64,000 nt of DNA from Chloromonas sp. AAM2 (Eukaryota; Chlorophyta; Chlorophyceae; Chlamydomonadales; Chlamydomonadaceae): the NCBI GenBank assembly GCA_004335635.1, contig QAXH01005712.1:1-64000 (forward strand), read 5' to 3'. Positions 24,301 to 36,300 of this stretch are shown one piece after another. Position 1 is the first letter of the stretch. Every line of letters begins with the position of its first letter. The translations under genes and the position numbers were made by a program. Below the pieces are notes generated by a model that saw only the letters and a program-made list of their open reading frames with translations, made no database searches and was not told the DNA's origin.

Positions 24301-27300
24301 AGCACTTGACGTACGGCGGTGTTTGGGCCGTGCACCTGGTCCTGTGCGCCACATCATGCAGGCTGCAGGACAAGCTGCTGCCGCTGCTGCTGTACCACTC
24401 AGCGCCTGACCTGTTCTCCTACCGGAGCTGTGCCTTTAAAGTCCAGGTGTGCACTTGCTTCAGGCGCCCTGTGCCAATGCGCCCTTCTCGCATCTCCTTG
24501 GACGACTCTAGCCTATCCTGCCTGCCAAGCCTCGCCTCTACTCACCTTGGAAGTCAGAACATGACAGCATCCCAACAGTCGAACACTACCTGGCCATAAC
24601 TCTAGACGCTTAGGGAGGCGCACGGCAACCAATGATCAGCATGTCAACTGACCGGTCAAGATACCAAACGCTTCAAAAGCCACCCTGCAACCAATCATTC
24701 TACGATGGACACACAACCAAGTGCTCTGATCACCCGCTCCAGCATTCTGGTTGTCAGCCTGCAAAGATACAAACGCTTCAACAGGGATCCTGCAATCAAT
24801 GTTTTGGCATTGGTAACACAATCATGCGACCATGCGGCCTGTGCAGAAGTCCAAGGCCGGCACCGGGCGTGTGGTGGGCTTCCGGGAACTGGGGCTGGTG
24901 AACAGGTTGGTGAGCCTGATGGACAATCGACTTGGCATGTGTGCATTCCATGTATCTTTTCAGTGCCAGGATACGACCCACCGAGGGATTCTGGGCCCAC
25001 CACCATTCTGGCACTGTCCACGACGGCAATCCCTGCTGTCTTCCCCAGCAGTTGACTGCATTGCACACACATTTAACTCTCTTGCAGCATTTGACACCAT
25101 GGCATATACTTGATGAAGCGAACCACAGAACGACTGCACCTCTCTTGTGGCCTGTCATGGCAACATGTCCCGCATTTTTCTTGCCGCTGCAGTTTCACCA
25201 TGGAGGCTTCCTTTGCGGGTGCCAGCTCCGGCCGCTGGGCGGGAGAGCACTTCAGCGCCTTCCACCTGGAGAACATGGGCGCAGCGCTGCTGTCAGCACT
25301 CATGGATGCATGGGACTCCCAGCAATACGGTGAGGGGGTATGGAACACACTGGGTGGAAGGGCAGGGCTGTGATGTACAGGTTGTGATGGCGGTCGAGGC
25401 TTACAAAAACAAGCGGCTGGCTGCCCAGCCTTGAACGCATACCAGAACTTGGGCAAGTCTTGCGTCTGCTGTTGTTCAGGTCAAGTGTATATGTCGCCAG
25501 TGAGCATGACCTTGCAGGCATCCAGCTCTGCTCAGGCTTCAAACTATTGGTGGTATCATGTTTGTTTGTAGTTCATCAGCTCATCAGCCAGTGGGCCCTG
25601 CTCAGGTCAGTGTTGTTGCTGCTCAGTGTAAACAAGCCCACATCTGACCTGACTTTGCATGTGTGTTGGATTTGCAGGTTTTCCAGATCTTTTGGCTGAG
25701 CTTGAGTTCCTGCACCCGCCAGGCATGGACAAGGGGCGCCAGTGCATACGAGTGAGTGCGAGCATGAATGGGATGAGCCAACAGTGTCTGCGTCGTTTCC
25801 CGCTTGCAAAAGTTATGCCAACATGACAGGAGTGCTCGTGCTGTGCGTTATGTCAAGGTCTTGACAGGCCACCCATGGCTGGTCCAGTGGCCACATCACT
25901 GATTGTTGTCTGAGCACACCGTACGTTCACAATACTGCCAGGCTGATTACCTTTGCTTGGGCCTCGGACTTGCTAACTGCTGCTTGGCCCTCGGAACTGG
26001 AATAGGCCGTGTAAATGCTGCACCGCGTTTTGACAGCCATGTAGCCAATCCCAGGCAGCAGGACATGGTCTCACGTTGTCCTGTGCACAGGGTGCTGACG
26101 GCCAGTGGATTGAGGTGGACGGGGACAGAGATGAGGACGGCCCAGCCACTGACTCTGACGATGAGAGCAGTGACGAGGACCGCAGGCGCTCGGCTCGGGC
26201 AGCCAGAGCACAGCTGCGGGCACAGGGTAGGCGTGCACCAGTGCCACGTGCGCATGTCAACAGAACAGGTAGCAAATGTGAAGGCGTGCCAACGTGCTCG
26301 TGCAGGCATGCTCCTTCATCGTCACACATTGTGCCATGTCAGACTCATCATCCGCAAGTGATGGGCAGGATTTGGGTGCAAAGAGCACAGGAGCATGCAA
26401 TGGCTCGTCACATATCCTGTAGTAAAGCAGCTGTCTTGGCTACATTTGATGTTCACTATGCATGCCACCTTGTCTTTTGCAGCTGCCGCTGCCGCTGCGG
26501 CGTCTCTGGGCACCCCTGGTGTGAGTGCGGCCTGGCGCTGGAGTAGATCACGGCCAGGCTAGGCCGCATGTGCCCAGTCACGCAGTTCACCCTCCAGATT
26601 GTCTTGCTCCCGTCATATGTTTGCGACCCTGGCATAACTGCGTCAGATACGGGCACCCCAGTGCTGATTGTAGCCTTCCTGCTTGCTCGCACTGGTGCCA
26701 GGCCGCCTTGTGCCAGGCCCTTCTGACGCACGATTGTGTCAGTTTTTGCAGACTGTGCCCATGTCCAACCGAGCACGCAAAGCCAAGCTAGCACGCGAAC
26801 AGCTCCAGGAGCAGAGGCAGCGGGCGAACGAGGGCGTGATGGCCTGCCTCCCACTCATCAGTGAGTACAGCACATTTAAAAGTCTTGCTGAAACATCGTA
26901 CTGAAGCGCAGGACATGCACTGCCAGTGGCAGTATGCACACAGCGCTGCCCATCTGTGCCAGCCCTTGCCGCTCATAGCCAAGTGTGCAAACGCATCAGA
27001 GCCCCGTGGTTGACTAGGCCCTTGAACGATGGTATGCTGTGCACGCAGATGCCAACTGCAGTGAACGCAGTGAGTCGGTCGACGGTTCTGATGCGGGAGC
27101 ACAGAGCCAGGACAGGCTGCATGCGCTCAAGCACAGCGGTTATTCCAAAGTTCCCACGGCTGCATCACTGGAGTATGCACGTGCACGAGGCATCTATAAG
27201 GGGGAGGCGATCTCATGGTAAGCAGTGGATACCAGAAGGATACAGGGGCCAGACTGCAGGCAGCCAAATCTTGATGGCTCTGACGTCCTTTGCCTTCTGA

Positions 27301-28469
27301 TAGAATAGATCAAGTCACAGCTTGTAGAAATGACCATTTTGCACCTCGCTACAGCATCCAGACATGAGCCGAAGCATACAACGGCCAGCAACATCATAGT
27401 ATGAATGATCAAGTAGCACCCTAGCACGCCAGCAAACAACCTGCATGTGATCCAACACATAGATTGAAAGCCTCTCTACCAAAGCACGACCTACAGCAAC
27501 GCATCTACCCGCCACTGCAGGGCAAACGCTGGTGAACATCTGGCTAACGGGCCAGCGACGAAGGAAGAGTCAAGCCCTCGTACAGCAGATGAAGACGCGA
27601 GCGTTCTGCAGTATGGCATACCTTGCGATTCCACCACCACCAGGCCGGAAACTGTTCGTGTCCAGTTGCGCAGTCAACCAGACGCGAGTGCCCCGGGAAC
27701 TTGCTTGTCTGAGCCCACCAGCCAGCCGGCAACCTATGGTGACATGACATTGCAAATTGCTACCCTTCATGGTGCTCTAGCGGCATCATCTGGCTATGCC
27801 GCAGTGGCACAGCTTTACGCAAACATGAAATCGTCCGCGCTGCCAGGCAAGCCGCCACTGGTCGGCAGTAAACCGATGACAGTGGTGTTGGGCCCAGGCA
27901 ATGCTTTGGCTGCTGGTGATGCCGTGGGCGATGTTGGCAAAAGCCACTTGGGCCGTCACGTGGAAGCACACGATGGGCACAAAGAAAGGCCTAAGAGTGA
28001 GGCGAGCCCATGGCTCACCACACACACGCGTCAGCGCTTTCTGAGCAGCAATATTGCGGCAGGGGGCGTGTTGCCGGCACCACCAATGCCTGCGGGATTC
28101 AAGGCCCATGATACTGTCGGGCAGCAAGGCTCCGGTGAGGTGAAGGCTGACACGTACGTACGTGCTTTGGCGCACTCAAAATCCAGATCCGCACCTTGGA
28201 CAGTGCCACTGGACTTGGGTGGCGAGGCCATTGATAGGCAAGTGACAGTCAATGGCATGCGAGCGCAATCTCGCAGCGGCACTCCTGTGACTGGTGAGCT
28301 GTTTGCGATTGCTGCTGATGGAAGCTGGACACGGCCAGCGAACAGCAGCGGGACAGGAGGCAACGGGCTAACGCCACTGCCACCAACCGCTGCTGCGATG
28401 CACAAGCAGGACATGAGCCAGCAGATTGCGCAATTGCTTGCACAGGACCCGCTGCTGCGCAGGCTGTGA
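18387..28469 (+). CDS. CCP: Cytosolic carboxypeptidase (tubulin deglutamylase family, M14D)
   Basis: This metallopeptidase family removes glutamates from tubulin tails and side chains, notably in cilia. Twenty-two exons: 18387-18621, 19169-19319, 19464-20124, 20511-20575, 20787-20826, 21102-21259, 21440-21545, 21943-22090, 22652-22789, 23109-23149, 23352-23447, 23715-23783, 24067-24146, 24362-24446, 24847-24905, 25193-25329, 25678-25751, 26091-26226, 26483-26518, 26717-26860, 27049-27217 and 27521-28469. All phases agree; about 1258 aa. The CCP N-domain has [30 protein letters not shown] and [11 protein letters not shown]. The catalytic domain has zinc ligands HPGE (in [11 protein letters not shown]) and [19 protein letters not shown], the substrate motif DLNR, and the catalytic glutamate in FTMEASFAG. 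The site is therefore complete. Residue before DLNR is Gln (AGQDLNR). The tail after about residue 780 is acidic, Ala-rich and disordered, ending in a 316-codon exon. The first exon and the 26717 acceptor are the least certain parts. Confidence 0.93.
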
Positions 28470-28606
28470 CATCACTCCGTGTGGTCGTTGGACAGCTTGA
28501 TTGACAGCAAGAGTGAGGCAAACATCTTTTTTGCAGCAGCAGTGTGCTCTGTTTGATGGCTTCAAGTGGTTGTCTGCTCACGTTTGCTCTACCCAAACCA
28601 CCACTT
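28470..28606. other. 3' flank with transposon end and hairpin
   Basis: Immediately after the carboxypeptidase stop. GGCAAACATCTTTTTT near 28515 matches the right end of the copy at 42025-42354, so an old element end lies here. An inverted repeat (TTCAAGTGGTTG near 28561, AACCACCACTTGAA near 28596) forms a possible hairpin next to the following element. Confidence 0.5.
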
Positions 28607-29362
28607 GAAAAAAAGAAGTTTGCCAGTTCTGGGACAGTTTGCGCCGAATCAAACTCCCTCAACACTCCTATCATTGGCTCAACCACAAAATAATTCAAAC
28701 TTCGTCAGTATTTGGCGAGTCGACATGGCCAGTTACCAGCCAGGTACCCATGCAACAGCCAACAGTTGCCGGTCAGGAGACATGCTTGTGATTTGTAGGC
28801 ATTCCTATTGCGCCTGTACACAAGTGATCAGCTGCTCCCTCCCTTTTCTTGCAGTCTTTCTGCTATGTGAATTTAGATAGAACCCTTCTATGACCCGTGA
28901 AGGCTGATTGATCTTGAAGTTTACAATGGATTGCACAATGGTGGAAGACCAAGGGGTTCTGGAGGAACCCTCACAAGCCAGCTGCTGCTGCTCATGGACG
29001 AAATGCATAAATGCATATCGCCGGCCACAAACATTGGACAAGGCAGCATATTCTAACTTTGCGATGCCCAAGTGCAGGAAAATTGGTTAGTTTCCAAGAT
29101 CAAGTCAGCTTGCAATCAGCTTGCAAACACGAACTCAAACCTCCAGAACCGGACAGGATGACACCTTCCCCGTCCACCCCCACCTCGAGAAAGAAGCGGA
29201 CCTCCGAGGATGCACCACTGGACAAGGGCCAGGCACTGCCTCCACTACTTCCTCCTCCGTCCTCGCCGGACAGCAACCAAGAAGAGAGAATTGGAAACAG
29301 GCTGTGGGACATCTCCGGGCACAGCACACGAGTTGTCCCAGAACTGGCAAACTTCTTTTTTC
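28607..29362. mobile_element. Inverted-repeat transposon, about 756 bp, with internal frame
   Basis: The left end reads seven A, GAAGTTTGCCAGTTCTGGGA, and the right end is its reverse complement, GTCCCAGAACTGGCAAACTT then CTTTTTT: terminal inverted repeats of about 27 bases. The interior has no transposase motif, so the element is non-autonomous. It carries a plus-strand frame (about 29130-29325) rich in Pro, Ser and charged residues (PDRMTPSPSTPTSRKKRTSE), which looks like captured coding DNA. No clear target-site duplication could be set. Confidence 0.75.
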
Positions 29363-30755
29363 TGTTGGCTTTGTGCAGGCAGGCAGCTTGTTGTGACAGT
29401 CGGATTGTATCTGTGACGAAGAAAGCAAACCGTTGATTCTACCTCAGTTCAGTGCCCAATTTAAATTCTGAAAATGGTATTGTGACGGATTCGTCAAGGG
29501 TTAGATGTGCAAAATTCTGATGCCCAGTGGCACACTGGGATGGCCCAGAAAACAAAAATAATATAGAAATTGATACGGCTACCAACCAGGCTTGGTACCT
29601 CCACAGGCGTTGGGTTGGTCCTGTGATACTATGCCAAGTCAGCAGCCACGGCACACTTCTGGAAAGTTTGAGCGACACCTTATGAGCAAAGTGGAGCAGA
29701 ACTGTGCCCTCAGAACGCAAGTAACTGGGCTTCTCGCAGTGGGCTACATGTTAAGACCATGTGCACTAAGCACCTGTGCCTGACCGGTCTAGGTTTGTTT
29801 TAGTCTGCCTTCTGACAAACACGTTGCCTTTTTGACTGACTTCACAGGTGATAGCCCCTCATAGGCGGAAGCCCTTTGCCTCCTCACGGATTTGACAATC
29901 CTTGGGTGCAGTTGCAACCCTGCGATTGTTCAATTGTAGCTCTATAACTCTGCAAGGTGGGGTTGCGTGTGACCAAGGTTGTTCTGTGGCCGGCAGTGCC
30001 TTGCAGGCTCTTCACTTACCATGACGAGCGGTAGCCATGCACATGTGTCAGCCACATGTGGTGTTTTTGCCATGGCCGCCCATGTGTATATGTTGGAAGC
30101 TACTTCAGGCTGATTGTAGCAATTGAATCCCCTCCCTCCTTGTAAATGCTAAGCTCCTACTTGTTGATGCTCCTGCCCTGGGGCTGCCCAGCAGGCTGAG
30201 TGTGGCTGAGGAAATGGTTGTCCAGCAGCACAAGCCAGTGCTGGGCGCACCTGCATGTAATCATGATTTGGGGCCATCTGACACCATGTGCTGCACCTAG
30301 CCCTGGAGCCTGGCATGTCAGAGCCAGAAAGGTGCACTGCTGTGGCAGGTAATGTACCGAGATTTAATGTCTGCACCCAATCTTTCAACCCAGGTTTGAC
30401 TTCTGGTTGCCTTCAAACAGCTGAGCACTGACGAGTCGGGAGGTGCTGAACATTGATTTCCGAACCTTGCCAAAAACCGTCTGACCTTTTTGCGCTGATG
30501 TGTTGTGTGTGTGCGTCGCGCATTATTTCACGCTTCGGTCGCCTTTCATTTGCCTGAGTGCACGCAATGAAACGCCGGTTGTCGGAATCTTGATTGAAGA
30601 TGTCAAGAAGATGTCCTGGCACAGTCCCACTGGCTTCAGGCACAATGCAATTACAATGTCATCCTGAGCCTTTTGCTGCTGACCATTCCTCTCTGTGACA
30701 GTCAAAGGCGCTTACACGGAGCTGCAGTGGACAGCTAGAAACAAGGGCGTGAAAG
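29363..30755. other. Intergenic region upstream of IFT144
   Basis: About 1.4 kb between the transposon and the IFT144 start. No frame showed splice-consistent coding sense. It should include the IFT144 promoter. No clear cis element was recognised. Confidence 0.5.
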
Positions 30756-33302
30756 ATGAAGAAGCTCTTCCAAATCAACGCAGACCTGCTTGGAGATGGC
30801 AGGATTTTGTTCGAATGGAGCTCCAAGGGCAACTTCTTGGCAGCTTGCGGCTCCAAGGCAAGTTGCATGCAGTGTGGCTGGTGCAGTGTTCGCACGACTG
30901 GTTTATGCCTGGACATGTGCACCTCTTCTGGTGAGGATAAGATTTCAACTGCACACTGACCATGCCTGTTCGCAGAGGAAAGTCAACATTCTTGACAGGA
31001 ATGGACGTCTCTATGATGAAATCCACTTCCCTCCAGCAGAAATACCAACCGGTGACGCACGGGCACCGGCAGCAGTTCAGCTCCAGGTAAGAATAAACAT
31101 CATGCCATGCAAGTGTCACAAGCAGCCATGACGCCACAGAAAACGATTGGAACAGCATCACGTTTGCATCGCTTGACCACCATTACTGTATGCGGCATGC
31201 TTGAAAACTTTACACGGCAGTGCTCACATGTGTAGCGTGGGGTGTGGTACAGGATAAGTGTATGTGTTCGATGTGCAGTGGGATCCAGCTGGCGAGCAGC
31301 TTGCCATGTTGCCAAATGGGAACACGTTCGTGTACATCTGGTCGGCCATCAGCAAGGAGCTCCAGAAGATTGAGACAGAGTTCAAGGTAGGACCGCAGCA
31401 AACAGTACAGGCTGTGCTGCAAGTTGGGGATGGCTATTTGCAGTTGAACAGGTGCATGGCGCTTTGCTTGTGGTATCTGACGGACTGCCGCATGCACGTA
31501 TCCATGGCAGCAGGGCCTGTGCGGCAACAGCAGCTAGTCATTGGCGTCCATGTGCACTGACAGCTGGCCTGAGCCAGGACCAGTAGACCATGAGGGTGGG
31601 ACTTGACTGTACATAGTGTGGGGTATGGGGGGATCATCTGCTGGCCGACGGTTGCATGTCTGCAGACGCCCCAGGAGATGACCACCCTGTCATGGGCCAA
31701 GAACGGGCTGTACCTGGCGGTGGGCACGGCCAAGGGAAACCTGCTCATGTACTACAGGTAAGGGGATGGGCAGAGCCACACAGCAAGGCACATGCAGCCC
31801 AAGGCCTGGACTGTGGTGCTCGGCTGCAGGGCTCCTCGCCAGGGACGTTAGTACTCTCAAACCAGTGCTTGGTCTCCTTGGTAGTGCAAGGGCCTTGCAT
31901 CCTCAATAGTTGATAGGGCAAGGGCCATGCATGGAACACTGCCACGATTTGCCGTAAGCAAGCATGCTGTGTGTGGGCAGGACACGGCAGAACAGCCTGT
32001 CGCATGTAGCTGCTATGACTCAACTACTGGTGCAAGTGGTTGTGCAGCCGTGAGCGCAAGAAGACTCCGTTTCTGGGCAAGCACGTCAAGAAGGTCACCG
32101 CTGCGGTGTGGAACCGGGAGAATGTGCTGGCCATGGCAGGCGCTGACCGAGTGGTGAGCAGGGCTTTGGGCAGGGCTATCGGGGGAACAAGTGCATGCAT
32201 TGCTGCACAGACACACCCGCAGATGGGGAGCAAGATGTCCACGGAGCACAGTACTTGGTAATTTGATTCACCCACACAGCTGCCCGTTCTATGTAAGCAA
32301 GCAACCTTAGTAAGTCACAGAGCACGGCAGGGGCTCCTCAGGGCAGCTTGTGCGTCCAAGGCAGTGCTCTCCACCAACACCACTCTTCCCACAAGATGCT
32401 TGATAGTCGCTCAAAACATGGCAGGGCACCGAGGGTGTACTTGCCGCGCACAGCCGCTCCCACTGTGAGAGCAAAGCAGGTTCTGCACAGCGCATGCACC
32501 CATGCCGCTCCCATCCCTGTCCTGCACAGGTCACGTTCACGGATGGCGTGAGCGGCGACACAGTGCGCGCCTTCACCATCAAAGGGGACCCGTACGACAT
32601 GTGTGTCTCGGTGCGCAAGGACGACGGGCATGGAAGGCACACGGTACGTGCACAGCCAGTTACCATCTGAAGACAGCAATCAACAACGTTGCGTCTATCA
32701 CAGGCAGGGCCTGCTGCAAAGCCTTGGCAGCAGCTCCTGCAGCACTCCTGGTCACATGCCCTGCAGCACGGTGAAAACTCATACTTGAATGAAGACTTTT
32801 TACCATGTTTTAAGTTGACTGGCCATGGCTTCTCTGACCCTGACAATGCAACTCATGTTTGCCCCTCATCTTCAGGATAACACTTTCTCCATCAACGTTG
32901 GGCGCAAGTCCATCTACATCATGGAGCCGGGCACCAGTGCAGACGCACCCGTGGAGCTCACCTTCCAGGAAGTGTACGGCGACATTCAGTCACACCTGTG
33001 GTTCGGGGACGGATACATACTCGTGGCGTTCAAGTGAGTGCCATGCAACTCCTACCGGTGCTTGCCATGTAACAAGGCTGGTGGCACTGCCTCTATGTGA
33101 ATGGCATGTGGAGCGCGTGGTGGAAAGCTGTAGTATGGCGGTCTACGCTGCGTATAAGGTCGATACCTCCTTGTAAGGATTGACAACTTGCCCCCATGCT
33201 GTAGTACCCTGGACCATTACAGGGATCGCATGAGCCGCAGCAGCCGTGCTCCTTGTCCTCTGTGCACCAGATGTGCCGATCACCTCTGCAGTGTGCACTT
33301 GC

Positions 33303-33357
<55 letters not shown>

Positions 33358-36300
33358 GTAAAACATGANNNNNNNNNNNNNNNNNNNNNNNNNNNNNNNN
33401 NNNNNNNNNNNNNNNNNNNNNNNNNNNNNNNNNNNNNNNNNNNNNNNNNNNNNNNNNNNNNNNNNNNNNNNNNNNNNNNNNNNNNNNNNNNNNNNNNNNN
33501 NNNNNNNNNNNNNNNNNNNNNNNNNNNNNNNNNNNNNNNNNNNNNNNNNNNNNNNNNNNNNNNNNNNNNNNNNNNNNNNNNNNNNNNNNNNNNNNNNNNN
33601 NNNNNNNNNNNNNNNNNNNNNNNNNNNNNNNNNNNNNNNNNNNNNNNNNNNNNNNNNNNNNNNNNNNNNNNNNNNNNNNNNNNNNNNNNNNNNNNNNNNN
33701 NNNNNNNNNNNNNNNNNNNNNNNNNNNNNNNNNNNNNNNNNNNNNNNNNNNNNNNNNNNNNNNNNNNNNNNNNNNNNNNNNNNNNNNNNNNNNNNNNNNN
33801 NNNNNNNNNNNNNNNNNNNNNNNNNNNNNNNNNNNNNNNNNNNNNNNNNNNNNNNNNNNNNNNNNNNNNNNNNNNNNNNNNNNNNNNNNNNNNNNNNNNN
33901 NNNNNNNNNNNNNNNNNNNNNNNNNNNNNNNNNNNNNNNNNNNNNNNNNNNNNNNNNNNNNNNNNNNNNNNNNNNNNNNNNNNNNNNNNNNNNNNNNNNN
34001 NNNNNNNNNNNNNNNNNNNNNNNNNNNNNNNNNNNNNNNNNNNNNNNNNNNNNNNNNNNNNCGGCTGGACCAAGGACGGTCAGGTGCTGACAGTGTCAAC
34101 CACCAATGGCCAGCTGCTCACATACCTGGCAGCCCTGCCGGTAGTGTTTGACTTCCACATGACCAAGGTGATCACGAAGAAGCAAGTTTGACACATGTGC
34201 TCGCACACTAATGTACATACATGTACATACATAGCTCACATGTACATACACATGTACATACACATACACATGTACATACATAGACATAGTACATACACAT
34301 GTACATACATAGTACATAGTACATAGTACATACATAGACATAGACATAGTACATACACATGTACATACACATACACATGTACATACATAGCTCACATGTA
34401 CATACATAGCTCACATGTATGTACATACATGTACATACTAATGACATCTGGCACAGGCTCCGAGAACGGGCATGCATCTGACCCTTTCCCATCGTTGATT
34501 GGGTTTTGTGTTCATGAACTAGCAGAGCATCTGATTGTCCTCCTCTGTCCCCAGGTGATGCATCTGACCAGCCTGCTCGAGATGAGCATCGTTGATATGA
34601 ACAAGCGAGGTGCGGTGGTCAAGCTGGACATCGAGACGGAGCCTGCCTTCTGCGGCCTGGGACCTGACCATGCGGCTGTGGGCATGAACAACCAGGTGGG
34701 ACCAGGGTTCAGTTACTTGTAGATTGCAGCACCGATGATAGGATTAGTAGGCCAAGTACTTATAGAACTTATGGACAAGTTCGCAAGCGGGGCTCAAGTA
34801 TGACGACAAGTGCCGTCCTGTGCCACCAGCAAGCAGCGTAGCACTTTGTGGAGCCATACATCAGCAGCTTGAGTTGAATGGCATGGCTGCACTGGCACCA
34901 GTAGGAGAATGAGGTTCAAGGTATACCAAGGCCCATCTCCAACGAGCATATGTCATGTCCCCTTGCATGTCAAACATGCGAAGTACAACAGGAGAGTGAC
35001 TGACGTGGCAAGCTGAGCCTGCATCTGCTTGCGTGTTGAGTGCCACAGGTTTGGTTCTACCGCGTTGGCGGCCCTAGCAGCGGCCGAGTGGTGAACCGGC
35101 GCGACTACCTGGGCAGCATCTCATGCATTCGCCTCAGCAGCTCGCACGCAGCAGTGCTCACCGAGGGCAAGGTCATCGTGCACCCAATACAGGTGACACT
35201 GAGCGACACCATGTGTCTTAACTGTGTGTCAATGGAGGAGGGTAGAGTGGGTTGTCCCGTGTCGTGGCTTTTGTGTTCTGCTGACAGCTGTGACTGTGAA
35301 CTTTAAAGGCCTGTACCAACTTTGAATTGCCCTGCAAGCGAACTGCATGGCAGGATCATGAAGTGAACAGCCCAAGAATTGTTGCGTTGCTTTGTTACAC
35401 TCGCGTGCCCGTGCTGTGCCCCGCAGGTTGAGCCGGGTCACTCCATGGATGACTATGACACAGTGCTGCCGCCCCAGGGACAGAACCAGACAATCACATG
35501 CGTGACCATCACACCCAACTTCATCATCACAGGCTGTAAGCAGGTGGGTGGGCTGCTACTTGACAGTCCGAGCTTGTAGCAGCCCTGGAGTTATAGCTAG
35601 AATGTCCATGTGCCACCTGCAACGCTGTCCACAATAGCTGGAAATGGTGAATACATGGCTACCTTAAGTCTCATCAACCTCGGTTGTGCGTTGAACCTTG
35701 GAATACTTGGACTTGACGTGCTGCATTTGTTTTGCCGCTGCAGGGTATCCTTGCCTACTACCTGTCCAAGGACGCTTCGCCTGTCAACGACTACCGCCAC
35801 GACCAGGGGGCCATCCTGAGGCTGTTTCCACAGCCTGACGGCGCCAGGCTCATTTTCGAGGACGACAGGGGTAACATCAACCTGTTCAACCCAGTCAACG
35901 ACCATGTGAGTGCACGGATGCTTCTCCGGCTTTGTTCGGCTACTGATTCGCTGGACGATCTATAGCAGCTTGTCTTACCCAGAGTTTGACCTTGTTCGGC
36001 TTCTGATCAGCTACAAGATCTATACCGCTTGTTTTACCCAGGGCAAGTGTTGCATGCGCGGTGCAGGTGATCATTGTTCCCGGCATCAAGGGCAGGGCGG
36101 AGAACATCATGTGGGACACCACAGACCCAAGCGTTTTCGTTGTGGCAGAGGGCAGCTTTCTGCACGTCTTCGTGTACCAGCCGGTCAGCATCACAGGTGG
36201 GTTGGTGTACCGGCAGTGGAGCGGTCTGCGCTGCGGACATGCCTCTGCGGCACATCGACCACATGGTCGTGACTCCATTGCCACCGTAACGTGCATCTTG

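Noticed and set aside
33093..34191. Long frames of over 240 codons spanning the N run
   Set aside because: They consist almost wholly of undetermined residues plus GT-repeat translation.
34096..34492. Tyr/Val/Cys-rich minus-strand frames
   Set aside because: They are translations of the CATGTACATACA minisatellite inside an intron.
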